Below, one piece after another: positions 17,116-25,767 of a stretch of DNA of 64,000 nt. The translations under genes and the position numbers were made by a program. Below the pieces are notes generated by a model that saw nothing but the letters and a program-made list of their open reading frames with translations, searched no databases and was not told the DNA's origin. Location: contig JBBAWG010000002.1 in assembly GCA_040397305.1 (NCBI GenBank), positions 4,398 through 68,397 on the forward strand, given 5' to 3'. Source of the DNA: Verrucolacustris sp040397305 (GTDB lineage Bacteria > Verrucomicrobiota > Verrucomicrobiia > Methylacidiphilales > Verrucolacustridaceae). Numbering within the stretch: the stretch's first letter is position 1; every line of letters begins with the position of its first letter.

Positions 17116-17952
17116 ATGGAACCTTTCGATGTTTTATTATGCCTCGTGGCCACAAATCCCGACCTCACCGTCAAAAAACAACGACTTAGGGAGCTCATCC
17201 AAGCTTGGCCCTCAGCCTTCGTCGCCTACTCAGGCGGGGTCGACTCCGCCTTTCTTCTTTGGACTGCCCACCAGCTCCTCGGTCCCAAGGTCACCGGCAT
17301 CCTCGGCGACTCCCCCAGCCTCCCGCGCACGGAACACGCTGCTGCCTTAGCCTTTGCCAAAAAACACGGTCTGCCGGTGGAGGTTCTCCGTACCCTGGAA
17401 CTGGAAGACCCCTCCTACGCCTCCAACCCCCCCAACCGTTGCTACTTCTGCCGTTCGGAACTTTTCCAGCGCATGGAAGAATTGGCCCGGCTCCGAGGCG
17501 TCGATGTGCTCGCTTATGGGGAAAATTTTGACGACTCCCGCGAAGTCCGCCCCGGCCGCACCGCCGCCGGGGAGTTTTCCGTGGCCGCCCCCCTCCGCGA
17601 AGCCGGCCTCACCAAAGCCGATGTGCGCGCTCTCGCCCGGGAAGCCGGACTGGAAGTCGCCGAAAAACCCGCCTCCCCCTGCCTCTCTTCCCGGCTCGCC
17701 CCTGGCCTCGCCGTCACCCCCGATCGCCTCGCCGCCATTGAAAAAGCCGAAGAGATTGTCCGGAGCCATGGTTTTCGGATCGTTCGCGTCCGCCATCTCG
17801 GTGCTAAGGCCCTGGTGCAGGTTTCACCTGAGGAAACTCCCCGCCTCAAGGATTCCAAACTCCAATCCCAACTCACCCCCGCCCTTGCCACCGCCGGTTT
17901 TACCCACATCGAATTCGACCCCATCGGCTACCAGGGCGCCGGCCTCCGTTGA
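17116..17952 (+). CDS. larE: LarE-type ATP-dependent sacrificial sulfur transferase
   Basis: LarE supplies sulfur to the nickel-pincer cofactor of lactate racemase and related enzymes. The PP-loop is AYSGGVDSAF, and the NPPNRCYFCRSELF and SPCLSSRLAPG segments carry the conserved cysteines of the family. I take ATG 17116 (278 residues) because the in-frame ATG at 17062 would translate half of the upstream palindrome; a GTG at 17146 is also possible. No larB, larC or larA is in the window, so it is an orphan here. Some LarE homologues in such contexts may serve other sulfur-transfer reactions. Confidence 0.85.
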   Translation: MEPFDVLLCLVATNPDLTVKKQRLRELIQAWPSAFVAYSGGVDSAFLLWTAHQLLGPKVTGILGDSPSLPRTEHAAALAFAKKHGLPVEVLRTLELEDPSYASNPPNRCYFCRSELFQRMEELARLRGVDVLAYGENFDDSREVRPGRTAAGEFSVAAPLREAGLTKADVRALAREAGLEVAEKPASPCLSSRLAPGLAVTPDRLAAIEKAEEIVRSHGFRIVRVRHLGAKALVQVSPEETPRLKDSKLQSQLTPALATAGFTHIEFDPIGYQGAGLR

Positions 17953-17963
17953 ATATCTAAATT

Positions 17964-18051
17964 TAGGTGGGGCGGCCTCGATGAGGCCGCCTTAAGCCAT
18001 TTTACTAATCGATGTTTCCACTAGGCGGGGGCGTCGACCCCGCCCCACCTA
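17964..18051. repeat. Inverted pair of REP-like GC palindromes
   Basis: The left element (17964-17993) is led by TAGGTGGGGCGG, with hairpin arms GGCGGCCTC and GAGGCCGCC around GAT. The right element (18023-18051) is the same type in opposite orientation, ending CCCCACCTA. About 29 bases of AT-richer sequence separate them. The pair fills the spacer between convergent larE and glf and could terminate transcription from both sides. The same two-element layout recurs at 56011-56095 and 62061-62135. Confidence 0.8.
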
Positions 18052-18054
18052 TGG

Positions 18055-19164
18055 CTACCGATTCTTCATCTTTTCATACTCCGTCAACGCCATCGCCACC
18101 ACCTGGTCCATATTGTAGTACCGATACGTCGCCAACCGTCCGACAAACGTCACCTTTCTTTCCTTATCCGCCCGGTCCGCGTACTTCGCATACTGCACCC
18201 GCGTGTCTTCTGCCGGGATCGGGTAGTATGCCTCTTTTCCCGCTCCAAAATCTTCCGGATACTCACGCACGATCGTAGTCACGGGCGCTTTCTGCCCAGT
18301 CGCATGCTTGATCTCCACCACCCGCGTGTAGTCGTGATCATTGGGGAAATTCACCTGCATGGCTGGCTGGAAAAACTCTTTCTGGATCGTCTCAGGCTCA
18401 AACCGCATCGAGCGGTACGGCAGTCGTCCCTCCGAAAATTCGTAATACTCATCGATCATCCCCGTGTAGATCAGGTGGTGAAACTTCACCTGCCCCCGCG
18501 CCTCCCGGTAGTCGGTCTTTAGCCGCACCTCGATCCTCGGATGATCCAGCATCCTCTTGAACATTGCCGTGTACCCGTCCCGCGGAAGCGCCTGGAACTT
18601 CTCCGTCACGAACCGGTTGTCCCGGTTGGTCCGGACTGGGATCCGGCCACACACCGAGGCATCAAGCTCGGAGGGATCCCTCCGCCACTGCTTCCGCGTG
18701 TAGTTCCGAAAAAACATCTCATAGAATTCCCGCCCCACTTGGGAAATCACCACCTCTTCGGAATTCTTCGGATGATCCACCGGGACCCGCCACTTGGCCA
18801 AGGTCGCCACCATTTCCTCTGGGGTGGAGGGCCGCCCCAGGTACTGCTCAAACGTATTCAGGTTGATCGGAAACTGCCAGTACTTGCCCTGCGTCCAGAC
18901 CAGGACCTGGTACTCCACCGGGTGCCAGTCGGTGAACCGACTCAGATACGCCACTACTTTGTCGGAATTCGTCCGGAAATAGTGCGGCCCGTAAGAGTGA
19001 ATCAAAATCCCCGCTTGGTCCGTCCGGTCATAAGCGTTGCCGGCAATATGCTCCCGCCGATCCACCACCAGACACTTCTTGCCCGAGCCCTCAGCCAATC
19101 TCTCGGCCAGCACGCTGCCGGCAAAGCCGGCCCCGACGATCAGGTAGTCGTACGTTTCCGCCAC
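18055..19164 (-). CDS. glf: UDP-galactopyranose mutase
   Basis: FAD flavoenzyme that converts UDP-galactopyranose to UDP-galactofuranose for surface glycans. The 369-residue protein begins with the FAD-binding Rossmann motif YDYLIVGAGFAGSVLAERL and continues with GNAYDRTDQAG, IHSYGPHYFRT and the C-terminal VTFVGRLATYRYYNMDQVVA, all diagnostic. It follows rfbB on the same strand with a 9-base gap, so the two nucleotide-sugar genes form a small operon for exopolysaccharide or O-antigen precursors. Confidence 0.96.
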   Translation of the reverse strand: MAETYDYLIVGAGFAGSVLAERLAEGSGKKCLVVDRREHIAGNAYDRTDQAGILIHSYGPHYFRTNSDKVVAYLSRFTDWHPVEYQVLVWTQGKYWQFPINLNTFEQYLGRPSTPEEMVATLAKWRVPVDHPKNSEEVVISQVGREFYEMFFRNYTRKQWRRDPSELDASVCGRIPVRTNRDNRFVTEKFQALPRDGYTAMFKRMLDHPRIEVRLKTDYREARGQVKFHHLIYTGMIDEYYEFSEGRLPYRSMRFEPETIQKEFFQPAMQVNFPNDHDYTRVVEIKHATGQKAPVTTIVREYPEDFGAGKEAYYPIPAEDTRVQYAKYADRADKERKVTFVGRLATYRYYNMDQVVAMALTEYEKMKNR

Positions 19165-19173
19165 CGGGGCCGC

Positions 19174-20253
19174 CTAGCTGCCAGACCGACCCAGCCCCAG
19201 ACGTTGCCCAGCATAACCCTTGGCCCGGACGGAGTCGCACCAGGCCGGATTCTCCAGATACCAGCGCACCGTTTTTTCCAGCCCCTCCAGAAATCCGATT
19301 TTTGGCTCCCAAGAGAGTCCTTGGCGAAACTTGCTGGCATCGGTCGCATAGCGTCGGTCATGCCCCGGTCGGTCGGCCACCGTTTCCATGAGTTCCCGGT
19401 GGGACTTACCCCCGGCGCGGGGCTTCAAACGATCCAAGAGATCGCAAAGTGCGCCCAAAACCGCCATGTTTTCCTTCTCCTCATCCGCCCCCACCTGGTA
19501 GGCCTCCCCCACTCCACCCGCCCGTCGGGCCGCCTCCACCGCCCGGGCCGTATCCTCCACATACATCCAGTCCCGCACCTGCCGACCATCCCCATAGACC
19601 GGAATTTTCTCCCCGGCCAAAGCCCGCAAAATCGCCAGCGGGATCAGCTTTTCCGGGAACTGATATGGGCCGTAGTTGTTGGAAGGACGCAAGACCACGG
19701 TCGGCACCCCGAAGGTGCGGAAGTAAGCGCGGCAAAGATGGTCCGCGGCCGCTTTCGAGGCGGCGTAAGGACTGTTCGGGGCGAAGGTGGAGGTTTCCCG
19801 GAAGGGAGGATCGGATAACTCCAAGGATCCATGAACTTCGTCCGTCGAGAGATGCACGAACCGGAACAACCCCTTGTCCGGGGCCGCGGCACCCCGCAAA
19901 TAGTTCCGCGTGGCCTCCAAAAGGGTGAATGTGCCCGTGACGTTGGTATGAAGAAATGGAGCGGGCTCGTCGATCGACCGGTCCACGTGCGATTCGGCGG
20001 CAAAGTTCACGATCGAAACCGGCCGGTGTTGCTGCAGGAGTTTTTGCACCAGCCCGGCATCCGCAATGTCCCCCACCACGACCTCACACCGACCCCCCTT
20101 CTCCTCTTTTTCCAGATTCGGCCGGTGTCCGGCGTACGTCAGTTTGTCCAAAACCACCGCCTTGACCTGGGGCCGCGCCGCCAGCAGGTGCCGGACATAG
20201 TTCGACCCGATAAATCCGCACCCGCCCGTCACCAAAACAACTTCACTCATCAA
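19174..20253 (-). CDS. rfbB: dTDP-glucose 4,6-dehydratase
   Basis: Short-chain dehydrogenase family enzyme making dTDP-4-keto-6-deoxyglucose, precursor of dTDP-rhamnose. The 359-residue protein shows the NAD motif VLVTGGCGFIGSNYVRHLL, the LSTDEVHGSL catalytic segment and the YxxxK pair in SPYAASKAAADHL, followed by RPSNNYGPYQFPEKLIP, which separates RmlB from other epimerases. It leads glf; rfbA, rfbC and rfbD are not in the window. Confidence 0.94.
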   Translation of the reverse strand: MMSEVVLVTGGCGFIGSNYVRHLLAARPQVKAVVLDKLTYAGHRPNLEKEEKGGRCEVVVGDIADAGLVQKLLQQHRPVSIVNFAAESHVDRSIDEPAPFLHTNVTGTFTLLEATRNYLRGAAAPDKGLFRFVHLSTDEVHGSLELSDPPFRETSTFAPNSPYAASKAAADHLCRAYFRTFGVPTVVLRPSNNYGPYQFPEKLIPLAILRALAGEKIPVYGDGRQVRDWMYVEDTARAVEAARRAGGVGEAYQVGADEEKENMAVLGALCDLLDRLKPRAGGKSHRELMETVADRPGHDRRYATDASKFRQGLSWEPKIGFLEGLEKTVRWYLENPAWCDSVRAKGYAGQRLGLGRSGS

Positions 20254-20286
20254 TCCTTAAGATAACCACAAGGCCTTCGCCTGAAC

Positions 20287-20331
20287 ACCCCCCATCTTTC
20301 CTCCCTCCACCTCCACCTTCCACCTCCATCC
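20287..20331. repeat. Pyrimidine-rich intergenic tract (TTCCACCTCC type)
   Basis: Between divergent rfbB and mnmE, a tract made almost only of C and T with sparse A carries repeated CTCCACC and TTCCACC units. Similar tracts occur before rplU (41832-41880), grpE (47901-47960), carB (51426-51460) and the CDGSH gene (56099-56150). Confidence 0.5.
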
Positions 20332-20380
20332 AGATTCCAGTCTCGCGACGGATCGCCGTTTTTGGAAAGATTTATCCTCC

Positions 20381-21706
20381 ATGGCTTTCGAAAAGGACAC
20401 TATCGCCGCCAGCGCGACCCCTCCCGGGATCTCCGCCTTGGCCCTGATCCGGGTAAGCGGCCCCAAGGCCGCGACCATCGCCTCCCTCTTGGCTGGCCAA
20501 GCCTTGTCCCCTCGGCAACCCACGCCTCGGCGCCTGCGGCTGCAAAACCAGATTCTCGACGAGACCGTCTTGACCTTCTGGCCTGGTCCGCGCTCCTACA
20601 CCGGCGAGGATCTGGTCGAAATCAGCTGCCACGGCAACCCTCTCGTGGTGGAAACCATTCTCCAGTCCCTTCAACAAAATGGCGCCCGTATCGCCCGCCC
20701 GGGGGAGTTTACCGAGCGTGCCTTCCTCCACGGCCGGATCGACCTCACCCAGGCCGAAGCCGTCCTCGATGTCCTCCATGCCGGCTCAGAACGCGCACTC
20801 CTTGCCGCCCAACGATCCCTCGCCGGCCAACTGAAGGATCGTCTCATGGAAATCAGGTCCGGCCTTCTTGATCTCCTCGCCCGGATCGAGGCCTACATCG
20901 ACTTCCCCGACGAGGACATCCAGCCAGAGGTCGGGGAAGGATTTCGCAAGGATGTCAGCCGGCTTCTCCAGGCCATTTCTGGACTGCTCGCCACCGCCCC
21001 TCTGGGCCAGAGGCTGCGCTCCGGTTACCGCCTGGTTTTGATGGGTCCTCCCAACGTCGGAAAATCCAGTCTCCTCAATGCCCTCCTCGGCACCGACCGC
21101 GCCATCGTCAGCCCTGTGCCCGGCACCACTCGCGACACGGTGGAGGAGTCCATCGTCCTCGCCGGCTTCCCCGTGCGCCTGATCGACACCGCTGGTGTTC
21201 GCCCCTCCACCGATCCGATCGAGCAGGAAGGCATCCAGCGCACCCGGACCGCCGCAGAGCAGGCCGACCTCGTCCTTGCCCTGATTGACCGGACCCAGCC
21301 CAAGGATCCCTGCGAATCGGAATGGCAACGCCTGAATGGAAAAGTTCTCCGAATTCTCACCAAATCCGACCTGCCGCCTTCCTTTTTCGGGGAAGGACAA
21401 CCCGTCTCCGTCAAAACCGGTGAAGGACTCGAACCCCTTCGTCAGCTCATCGCCCGTCGGCTCGCCGGCAACCTGTTGGCACCCGGCAGCGAGGAGATCG
21501 CCGTCAACGCCCGCCACGCCGAGGGACTGCAAAAGGCCACCGAGGCCCTCGCCACCGCCTCCAGTTCCTTGGCGGCCCGCGCCGGCCCCGAGCTGGTCGC
21601 CTCGGATCTCCGCCTCGCCCTGCAAGCTCTGGAATCTATTCTCGGTGTGGGCACATCGGAGGATGTGCTCGACCGCCTTTTCGCCCAATTTTGCATCGGC
21701 AAATGA
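20381..21706 (+). CDS. mnmE: tRNA modification GTPase MnmE
   Basis: With MnmG, installs the carboxymethylaminomethyl group at wobble uridine 34. The 441-residue protein has the N-terminal formyl-THF-binding domain (DTIAASATPPGISALALIRV), the P-loop GPPNVGKSS (222-230), the G2/K-loop region TTRDTVEES, DTAGVR as G3, and the hallmark C-terminal CIGK. The ATG start 20381 fits the family N-terminus. Its stop overlaps the pyrD start (ATGA). Confidence 0.97.
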   Translation: MAFEKDTIAASATPPGISALALIRVSGPKAATIASLLAGQALSPRQPTPRRLRLQNQILDETVLTFWPGPRSYTGEDLVEISCHGNPLVVETILQSLQQNGARIARPGEFTERAFLHGRIDLTQAEAVLDVLHAGSERALLAAQRSLAGQLKDRLMEIRSGLLDLLARIEAYIDFPDEDIQPEVGEGFRKDVSRLLQAISGLLATAPLGQRLRSGYRLVLMGPPNVGKSSLLNALLGTDRAIVSPVPGTTRDTVEESIVLAGFPVRLIDTAGVRPSTDPIEQEGIQRTRTAAEQADLVLALIDRTQPKDPCESEWQRLNGKVLRILTKSDLPPSFFGEGQPVSVKTGEGLEPLRQLIARRLAGNLLAPGSEEIAVNARHAEGLQKATEALATASSSLAARAGPELVASDLRLALQALESILGVGTSEDVLDRLFAQFCIGK

Positions 21707-22707
21707 ACCTCTACACTTCCATCGTCCGTCCGGTTCTTTTCCGCTTCGAGCCGGAAACTGCCCATCGCTTCACCTTGGCCGCCCTGCGAATTCCCGGTTT
21801 GGCCCGGCTTTTTGTCCCGCGCACTCCTCCCTCTGGGGAAAAAGTCAGCCTGATGGGCCTCACCTTCCGCAACCGCCTGGGCATCGCCGCCGGGGTGGAT
21901 AAGAACGGCGAGGTGCCCCTCGCTTGGAAGGATCTTGGCTTCGGTTTTGCCGAACTCGGCACCGTCACCTTTCACCCTCAGCCGGGAAACCAGCAGCCAA
22001 GGGTGTTCCGTTATCCGCCGCAACAGGCCCTCGTGAACCGCCTGGGCTTTCCCAATATTGGCGCCAAAGCTTTGGCCGCGCAGCTCCGACAACTCCGTAC
22101 CCGGCAGGCTATTTACGATTTCCCCATCGGCATCAATTTGGGCAAATCCAAGGTCACTCCCTTGGCCGATGCACCGTCGGACTACCTCGGCTCCCTTAAG
22201 CTCCTCCACGCGCTGGGAGATTTTTTCGTCATCAACATCAGCTCCCCCAATACGCCCGGGCTACGGGATCTGGCCCAACCCGACGATCTGCGGCGGCTGC
22301 TTTCCTCCCTGCAGGAGTTTAACCGGTCCACCTCCGACCCCAAACCTCTTCTCCTGAAAATCTCTCCGGACACGGAGGACCGCTACTTCCCTGACATCAT
22401 CTCGATCACCCGGGAATTTGATCTCGCCGGCATCGTGGCGACGAACACCACCTTACAACGCGACAACGACGACCCGCGCGAAACCGGCGGCCTCAGTGGC
22501 CGACCCCTGACCCATCGCGCTCTCGCCGTCGCCCGACTCATCCGACCCCATTTGGGCAAGGATCAGATTCTTGTGGGCGTGGGCGGGATCATGAACTCCG
22601 GCCACTACCTGAACCGTCGTCAGGCCGGCGCCGATCTCGTCCAGATGTACACCGGCCTCGTCTACCTCGGCCCCACCGCTGCGTGGGACATCCTCGGCCG
22701 GAGTTAA
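21703..22707 (+). CDS. pyrD: Dihydroorotate dehydrogenase (quinone), class 2
   Basis: Membrane-associated FMN enzyme of pyrimidine synthesis. The 334-residue protein starts at ATG 21703, overlapping the mnmE stop. The N-terminal helix (LYTSIVRPVLFRFEPETAHRF) is the class 2 membrane-binding extension. NRLGIAAGVDKNGE, the catalytic-Ser-region NISSPNTPGLRDL, ATNTTLQRD and VGVGGIMNSG complete the fold. Translational coupling to mnmE is likely. Confidence 0.96.
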   Translation: MNLYTSIVRPVLFRFEPETAHRFTLAALRIPGLARLFVPRTPPSGEKVSLMGLTFRNRLGIAAGVDKNGEVPLAWKDLGFGFAELGTVTFHPQPGNQQPRVFRYPPQQALVNRLGFPNIGAKALAAQLRQLRTRQAIYDFPIGINLGKSKVTPLADAPSDYLGSLKLLHALGDFFVINISSPNTPGLRDLAQPDDLRRLLSSLQEFNRSTSDPKPLLLKISPDTEDRYFPDIISITREFDLAGIVATNTTLQRDNDDPRETGGLSGRPLTHRALAVARLIRPHLGKDQILVGVGGIMNSGHYLNRRQAGADLVQMYTGLVYLGPTAAWDILGRS

Positions 22708-22796
22708 CGAATAATCCGCAGCTTGGCAGGGCCCGCCGTCCCCAGGCTGCGTAGCTTCAGTGAAGCAGTCCCGGCGGACCGAACCGGTTATGGGAA

Positions 22797-23342
22797 CTAC
22801 TTTGTTTTTTCTTTCGCTTTTTTATTTTCCGCTTTCTGCTCCAGCAGCCACAACAAATCCGAAAGTCGGTTCAGATATCTCGGAACCAAACTCCGGATAT
22901 TCCCCTGGGCTTTCTCAAGCTTCCAAACCTCCCGCTCCGCCCTCCGGCACACCGTCCGAGCGAGATCCAAGGCCGCCCCGGCCGGGGAGCCTCCAGGAGT
23001 CGACCAGCCCTTGGCCTTCGGCGCCGCTTTCTCCATTTTCGCAATTTGCCGGTCCAGCAGGTCCAGATCCTCCTCCTTCAACCTCGCATAGCCGTCAGAC
23101 TCATACCGGTGCAGATCCTCCGGGGCTACCGCCAACTCCCCCATCAGCCCCACCAAGGCCTTCTGGATCTCTTCGAGGAGCTCCTTGTCCGGTTTTTTCG
23201 CTAGGGACCGGGCCAAGCCAAGGCCTGCATTGAGCTCGTCCACCGACCCGTACGCCTCCACCCGGGGATGGTCCTTGGAGACACGCCGCCCATACATCAG
23301 GGCAGTCGAGCCCCCGTCCCCAGTGCGTGTGGAAATTGACAT
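22797..23342 (-). CDS. PduO-type ATP:cob(I)alamin adenosyltransferase
   Basis: Transfers adenosyl from ATP to cob(I)alamin to make coenzyme B12. The 181-residue protein carries the PduO-type motifs TRTGDGGSTALMYG, VEAYGSVDELNAGLGLAR and the nucleotide-contact helix ARTVCRRAEREVWKL with YLNRLSDLLWLL. The lysine-rich C-terminal tail (last ~12 residues) is non-conserved. It stands alone between pyrD (convergent) and the LapA-like gene (divergent). The spacer to pyrD (22708-22796) holds GC-rich palindromic sequence. No cobalamin biosynthesis genes are near, so salvage is likely. Confidence 0.92.
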   Translation of the reverse strand: MSISTRTGDGGSTALMYGRRVSKDHPRVEAYGSVDELNAGLGLARSLAKKPDKELLEEIQKALVGLMGELAVAPEDLHRYESDGYARLKEEDLDLLDRQIAKMEKAAPKAKGWSTPGGSPAGAALDLARTVCRRAEREVWKLEKAQGNIRSLVPRYLNRLSDLLWLLEQKAENKKAKEKTK

Positions 23343-23384
23343 TTCTCTGAATTACCCGAGGGATGCTAGTATCCAAGTACTTCC

Positions 23385-23567
23385 ATGAACCGCCAACGAC
23401 TCGTCTCCCTCGCCGTCCTCGGCGGCGGTGTGGCCCTCCTCGCCCGCCAATCCGGCTTCATTCATCTGGACCTCTATCTTTTCGGCTTCGATCTTCGCCT
23501 GCCCCTGGTGCTACTCGGCTTCCTCCTTGCCGGCTTCCTCGCCGGCGCCCTGCTTAAATCCTCCTAA
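23385..23567 (+). CDS. Small LapA-like (DUF1049) membrane protein
   Basis: Only 60 residues, with two hydrophobic segments (about 7-19 and 37-58) separated by HLDLYLFGFDLRLPL, the arrangement of LapA/YciS-type proteins that assist lipopolysaccharide assembly in enterobacteria. It precedes the M24 peptidase gene by two bases, and codon use matches neighbours. The function in this organism is not known. Being real is well supported by position and composition; the family call is moderate. Confidence 0.65.
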   Translation: MNRQRLVSLAVLGGGVALLARQSGFIHLDLYLFGFDLRLPLVLLGFLLAGFLAGALLKSS

Positions 23568-23569
23568 AC

Positions 23570-24688
23570 GTGTCCCGGTCCGCCCGTCTCCTTTTCGGAA
23601 ATACCGACCGGGTCCCTGACCTCGCCTACGCGACCGGGATCTTCGTCCCGGACGACTTCGCCTGGTTCCAAACCCCCCGTGGCAAAACCCACGTCCTCCT
23701 TGGCCCCCTCGAAATCGACCGCGCCCGCCGCACTGCCACCGTCGACTCCTGCCTCGACTTGGAAGGAGAGAAGAAGCGGCTGGGGCTGGACAAATCTCCT
23801 TTCCCCCGAATTCTAGCTGCCATTCTCCGCCGCCACGGAGTCCGCTCCGCAGAAGTTCCCTCCTCTTTTCCCATCGGACTTTTCCGGGAGCTCCAAAAAG
23901 CCGGAATCCGTCTTCGTCCCATCCCAGAGCCCTTCTTCCCCGAACGCCTGAAAAAGGGTCGACGGGAACTCCGCCACATCGCCCAGGCCTTGCGGGCGGC
24001 CGAAGCAGGACTGCAGCGCGGCGTGGAAGTTCTGCGGGTATCCAAAATCGGACTCAGGCAGATCCTCCGGTGGGGAGGTTCGATCCTCACCTCGGAACGA
24101 CTCCGGATAGAAATGGAATCGGCCTGTCTCCGGGCCGGGGCGCTCGCCAAGGACACCATCGTGGCCGGCGGGATGCAGGCCTGCGACCCCCACGAACGCG
24201 GCTCCGGCCCCCTCCGTGCCCACCAAGCCATCATCTTGGACATCTTTCCCCGGGATCCCCGCACTGGCTACTTCGGCGACATCACCCGCACCGTCGTGAA
24301 AGGCTACGCCTCCGAATCCCTCAACCGGCTTCGTGCCACCGTGGCCCAAGGGCAGAAAAGAGTTCTCCACCATCTTCGGCCAGGCCTCGACGGCCGGAAG
24401 GCGCAGGAAGATCTGCGGAACTGGTTTCGGGACCAAGGATATCCCACGGAGATCCGGCAGGGTCGCTGGACCGGATTTTTTCACGGGGTTGGCCACGGAT
24501 TGGGGCTGGAAATCCACGAGGCCCCCCGCTTTGCCATCCCCCGGATTCCCCACGGTTGCGTGCTGACGGTGGAACCTGGCCTGTATGTTCCCGGGCTCGG
24601 CGGGGTCCGGATCGAAGACGTGGTTCACCTTGCCGGGAAGAGCTACCGGCGCCTCACCCGCTTTCCTCAGGTCTGGGAGTTACGATGA
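23570..24688 (+). CDS. M24 family metallopeptidase (Xaa-Pro aminopeptidase-like)
   Basis: The 372-residue protein (GTG start 23570) has a variable N-terminal creatinase-like domain and a pita-bread catalytic domain. The dinuclear metal ligands are visible: Asp residues in ILDIFPRDPRTGYFGDITRT, His in FFHGVGHGLGLEIHE, and Glu residues in TVEPGLYVPG and GGVRIEDVV. It probably removes N-terminal residues next to proline. The stop overlaps the start of the D,D-carboxypeptidase gene (ATGA). A proline dipeptidase role is an alternative. Confidence 0.88.
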   Translation: MSRSARLLFGNTDRVPDLAYATGIFVPDDFAWFQTPRGKTHVLLGPLEIDRARRTATVDSCLDLEGEKKRLGLDKSPFPRILAAILRRHGVRSAEVPSSFPIGLFRELQKAGIRLRPIPEPFFPERLKKGRRELRHIAQALRAAEAGLQRGVEVLRVSKIGLRQILRWGGSILTSERLRIEMESACLRAGALAKDTIVAGGMQACDPHERGSGPLRAHQAIILDIFPRDPRTGYFGDITRTVVKGYASESLNRLRATVAQGQKRVLHHLRPGLDGRKAQEDLRNWFRDQGYPTEIRQGRWTGFFHGVGHGLGLEIHEAPRFAIPRIPHGCVLTVEPGLYVPGLGGVRIEDVVHLAGKSYRRLTRFPQVWELR

Positions 24689-25767
24689 TTCGCGGGTGGC
24701 TGCTAATTCTGTTCGTGGCGACTCCCCTATTCGCCGCCCAGCCCAAACCCAAGGAAAAACCGCCTACCTTGGAACGGGTGAACACCGAGCTCCTGGCCCG
24801 GGGCGCCCTGCTGATTGATCCTCTCACCGGTGAGGTGCTTTATGCCAAAAACGTGGACGAGGCGTTCCCGCCGGCCAGCACCGTCAAGATGATGACCGCT
24901 CTCGTGGCTTACGAAAAAACCGGGGGGCTCGGCACCATCACCATCCAGCCGGAGGATACCCGGGTGGAACCCAGTCATGTCCCCCTGCGTCCGGGGGAGC
25001 GGGTGGAAATCTCCGATCTCCTCCGCTCCATCATCATTGGATCCGACAATGACAGCGCCATGGCTCTCGCTCGGGCCACTGCCGGATCTTCCGATCGTTT
25101 TGTCGAGGAGATGAACACCGAGGCCCAGAAGCTGGGCATGACGCGGACCCGTTTTGGAAATCCCCACGGCCTTCCCGGAACCAGTCAACGCACCACCGCC
25201 CGGGATTTAATGGTTCTTTTCAACGCCTTCTTGGCCAAGCCGGAACTCCGCCGGATGGCGCAGACCCCTGCCTATCATCTCCGGACCGCCATCGGTCTGC
25301 AGAGAATGAAAAACCACAATAAACTCCTTGGTGTCTACCCGGGAATGGGGCCTGCGAAGACCGGCTGGACCTACGAATCCCGTCACACCTTTGCGGCCGC
25401 CGCGAAAAGGGATGGGCGGGAACTCCGCCTCACCCTCCTGCGGAGTGCCAACAAGTGGAAGGATACCCGGCTGCTCTTTGATTACGGTTTTGCCAACCTG
25501 CCGGCCACTCCCGCCCCGGCCCCCACCGCTCTAGCCACTCCGGAACTCCCCGATTCCCGCCTGACCGTGCCGGCCCCAAGTGAAAAGGTTTTGATCCAAC
25601 CCGACCCGATCATCTACACCGTCCGTAAGGGAGACTCCCTAAGCGGGATTGCCAAACGCTACCGCGTCGGCGTGGAGGACGTTCTCCTGATTAACCCGAT
25701 GGACGATCCCGATTTCCTTGTCCCCGGACAAGTGATTCGCATCCCCCAAAAACCGAAAGTCCCTTAA
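24685..25767 (+). CDS. D-alanyl-D-alanine carboxypeptidase (S11) with LysM domain
   Basis: Penicillin-binding protein of the DacA type that trims D-Ala from peptidoglycan stem peptides in the periplasm. The 360-residue protein has a signal peptide (1-18) and the three active-site motifs: S65-T-V-K68, S120-D-N122 and K225-T-G227. After a Pro/Ala linker a C-terminal LysM domain (about 313-357: YTVRKGDSLSGIAKRYRV) should bind peptidoglycan, an addition absent from E. coli DacA. ATG 24685 overlaps the M24 stop. The 3' end overlaps the convergent lgt gene by four bases. Confidence 0.93.
   Translation: MIRGWLLILFVATPLFAAQPKPKEKPPTLERVNTELLARGALLIDPLTGEVLYAKNVDEAFPPASTVKMMTALVAYEKTGGLGTITIQPEDTRVEPSHVPLRPGERVEISDLLRSIIIGSDNDSAMALARATAGSSDRFVEEMNTEAQKLGMTRTRFGNPHGLPGTSQRTTARDLMVLFNAFLAKPELRRMAQTPAYHLRTAIGLQRMKNHNKLLGVYPGMGPAKTGWTYESRHTFAAAAKRDGRELRLTLLRSANKWKDTRLLFDYGFANLPATPAPAPTALATPELPDSRLTVPAPSEKVLIQPDPIIYTVRKGDSLSGIAKRYRVGVEDVLLINPMDDPDFLVPGQVIRIPQKPKVP

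Noticed and set aside
17001..17198. 65- and 78-codon - frames through the palindrome before larE
   Set aside because: They depend on the palindrome sequence and overlap larE and pdxH; no start signal.
18541..19818. 425-codon + frame over glf and rfbB
   Set aside because: Antisense to two clear genes.
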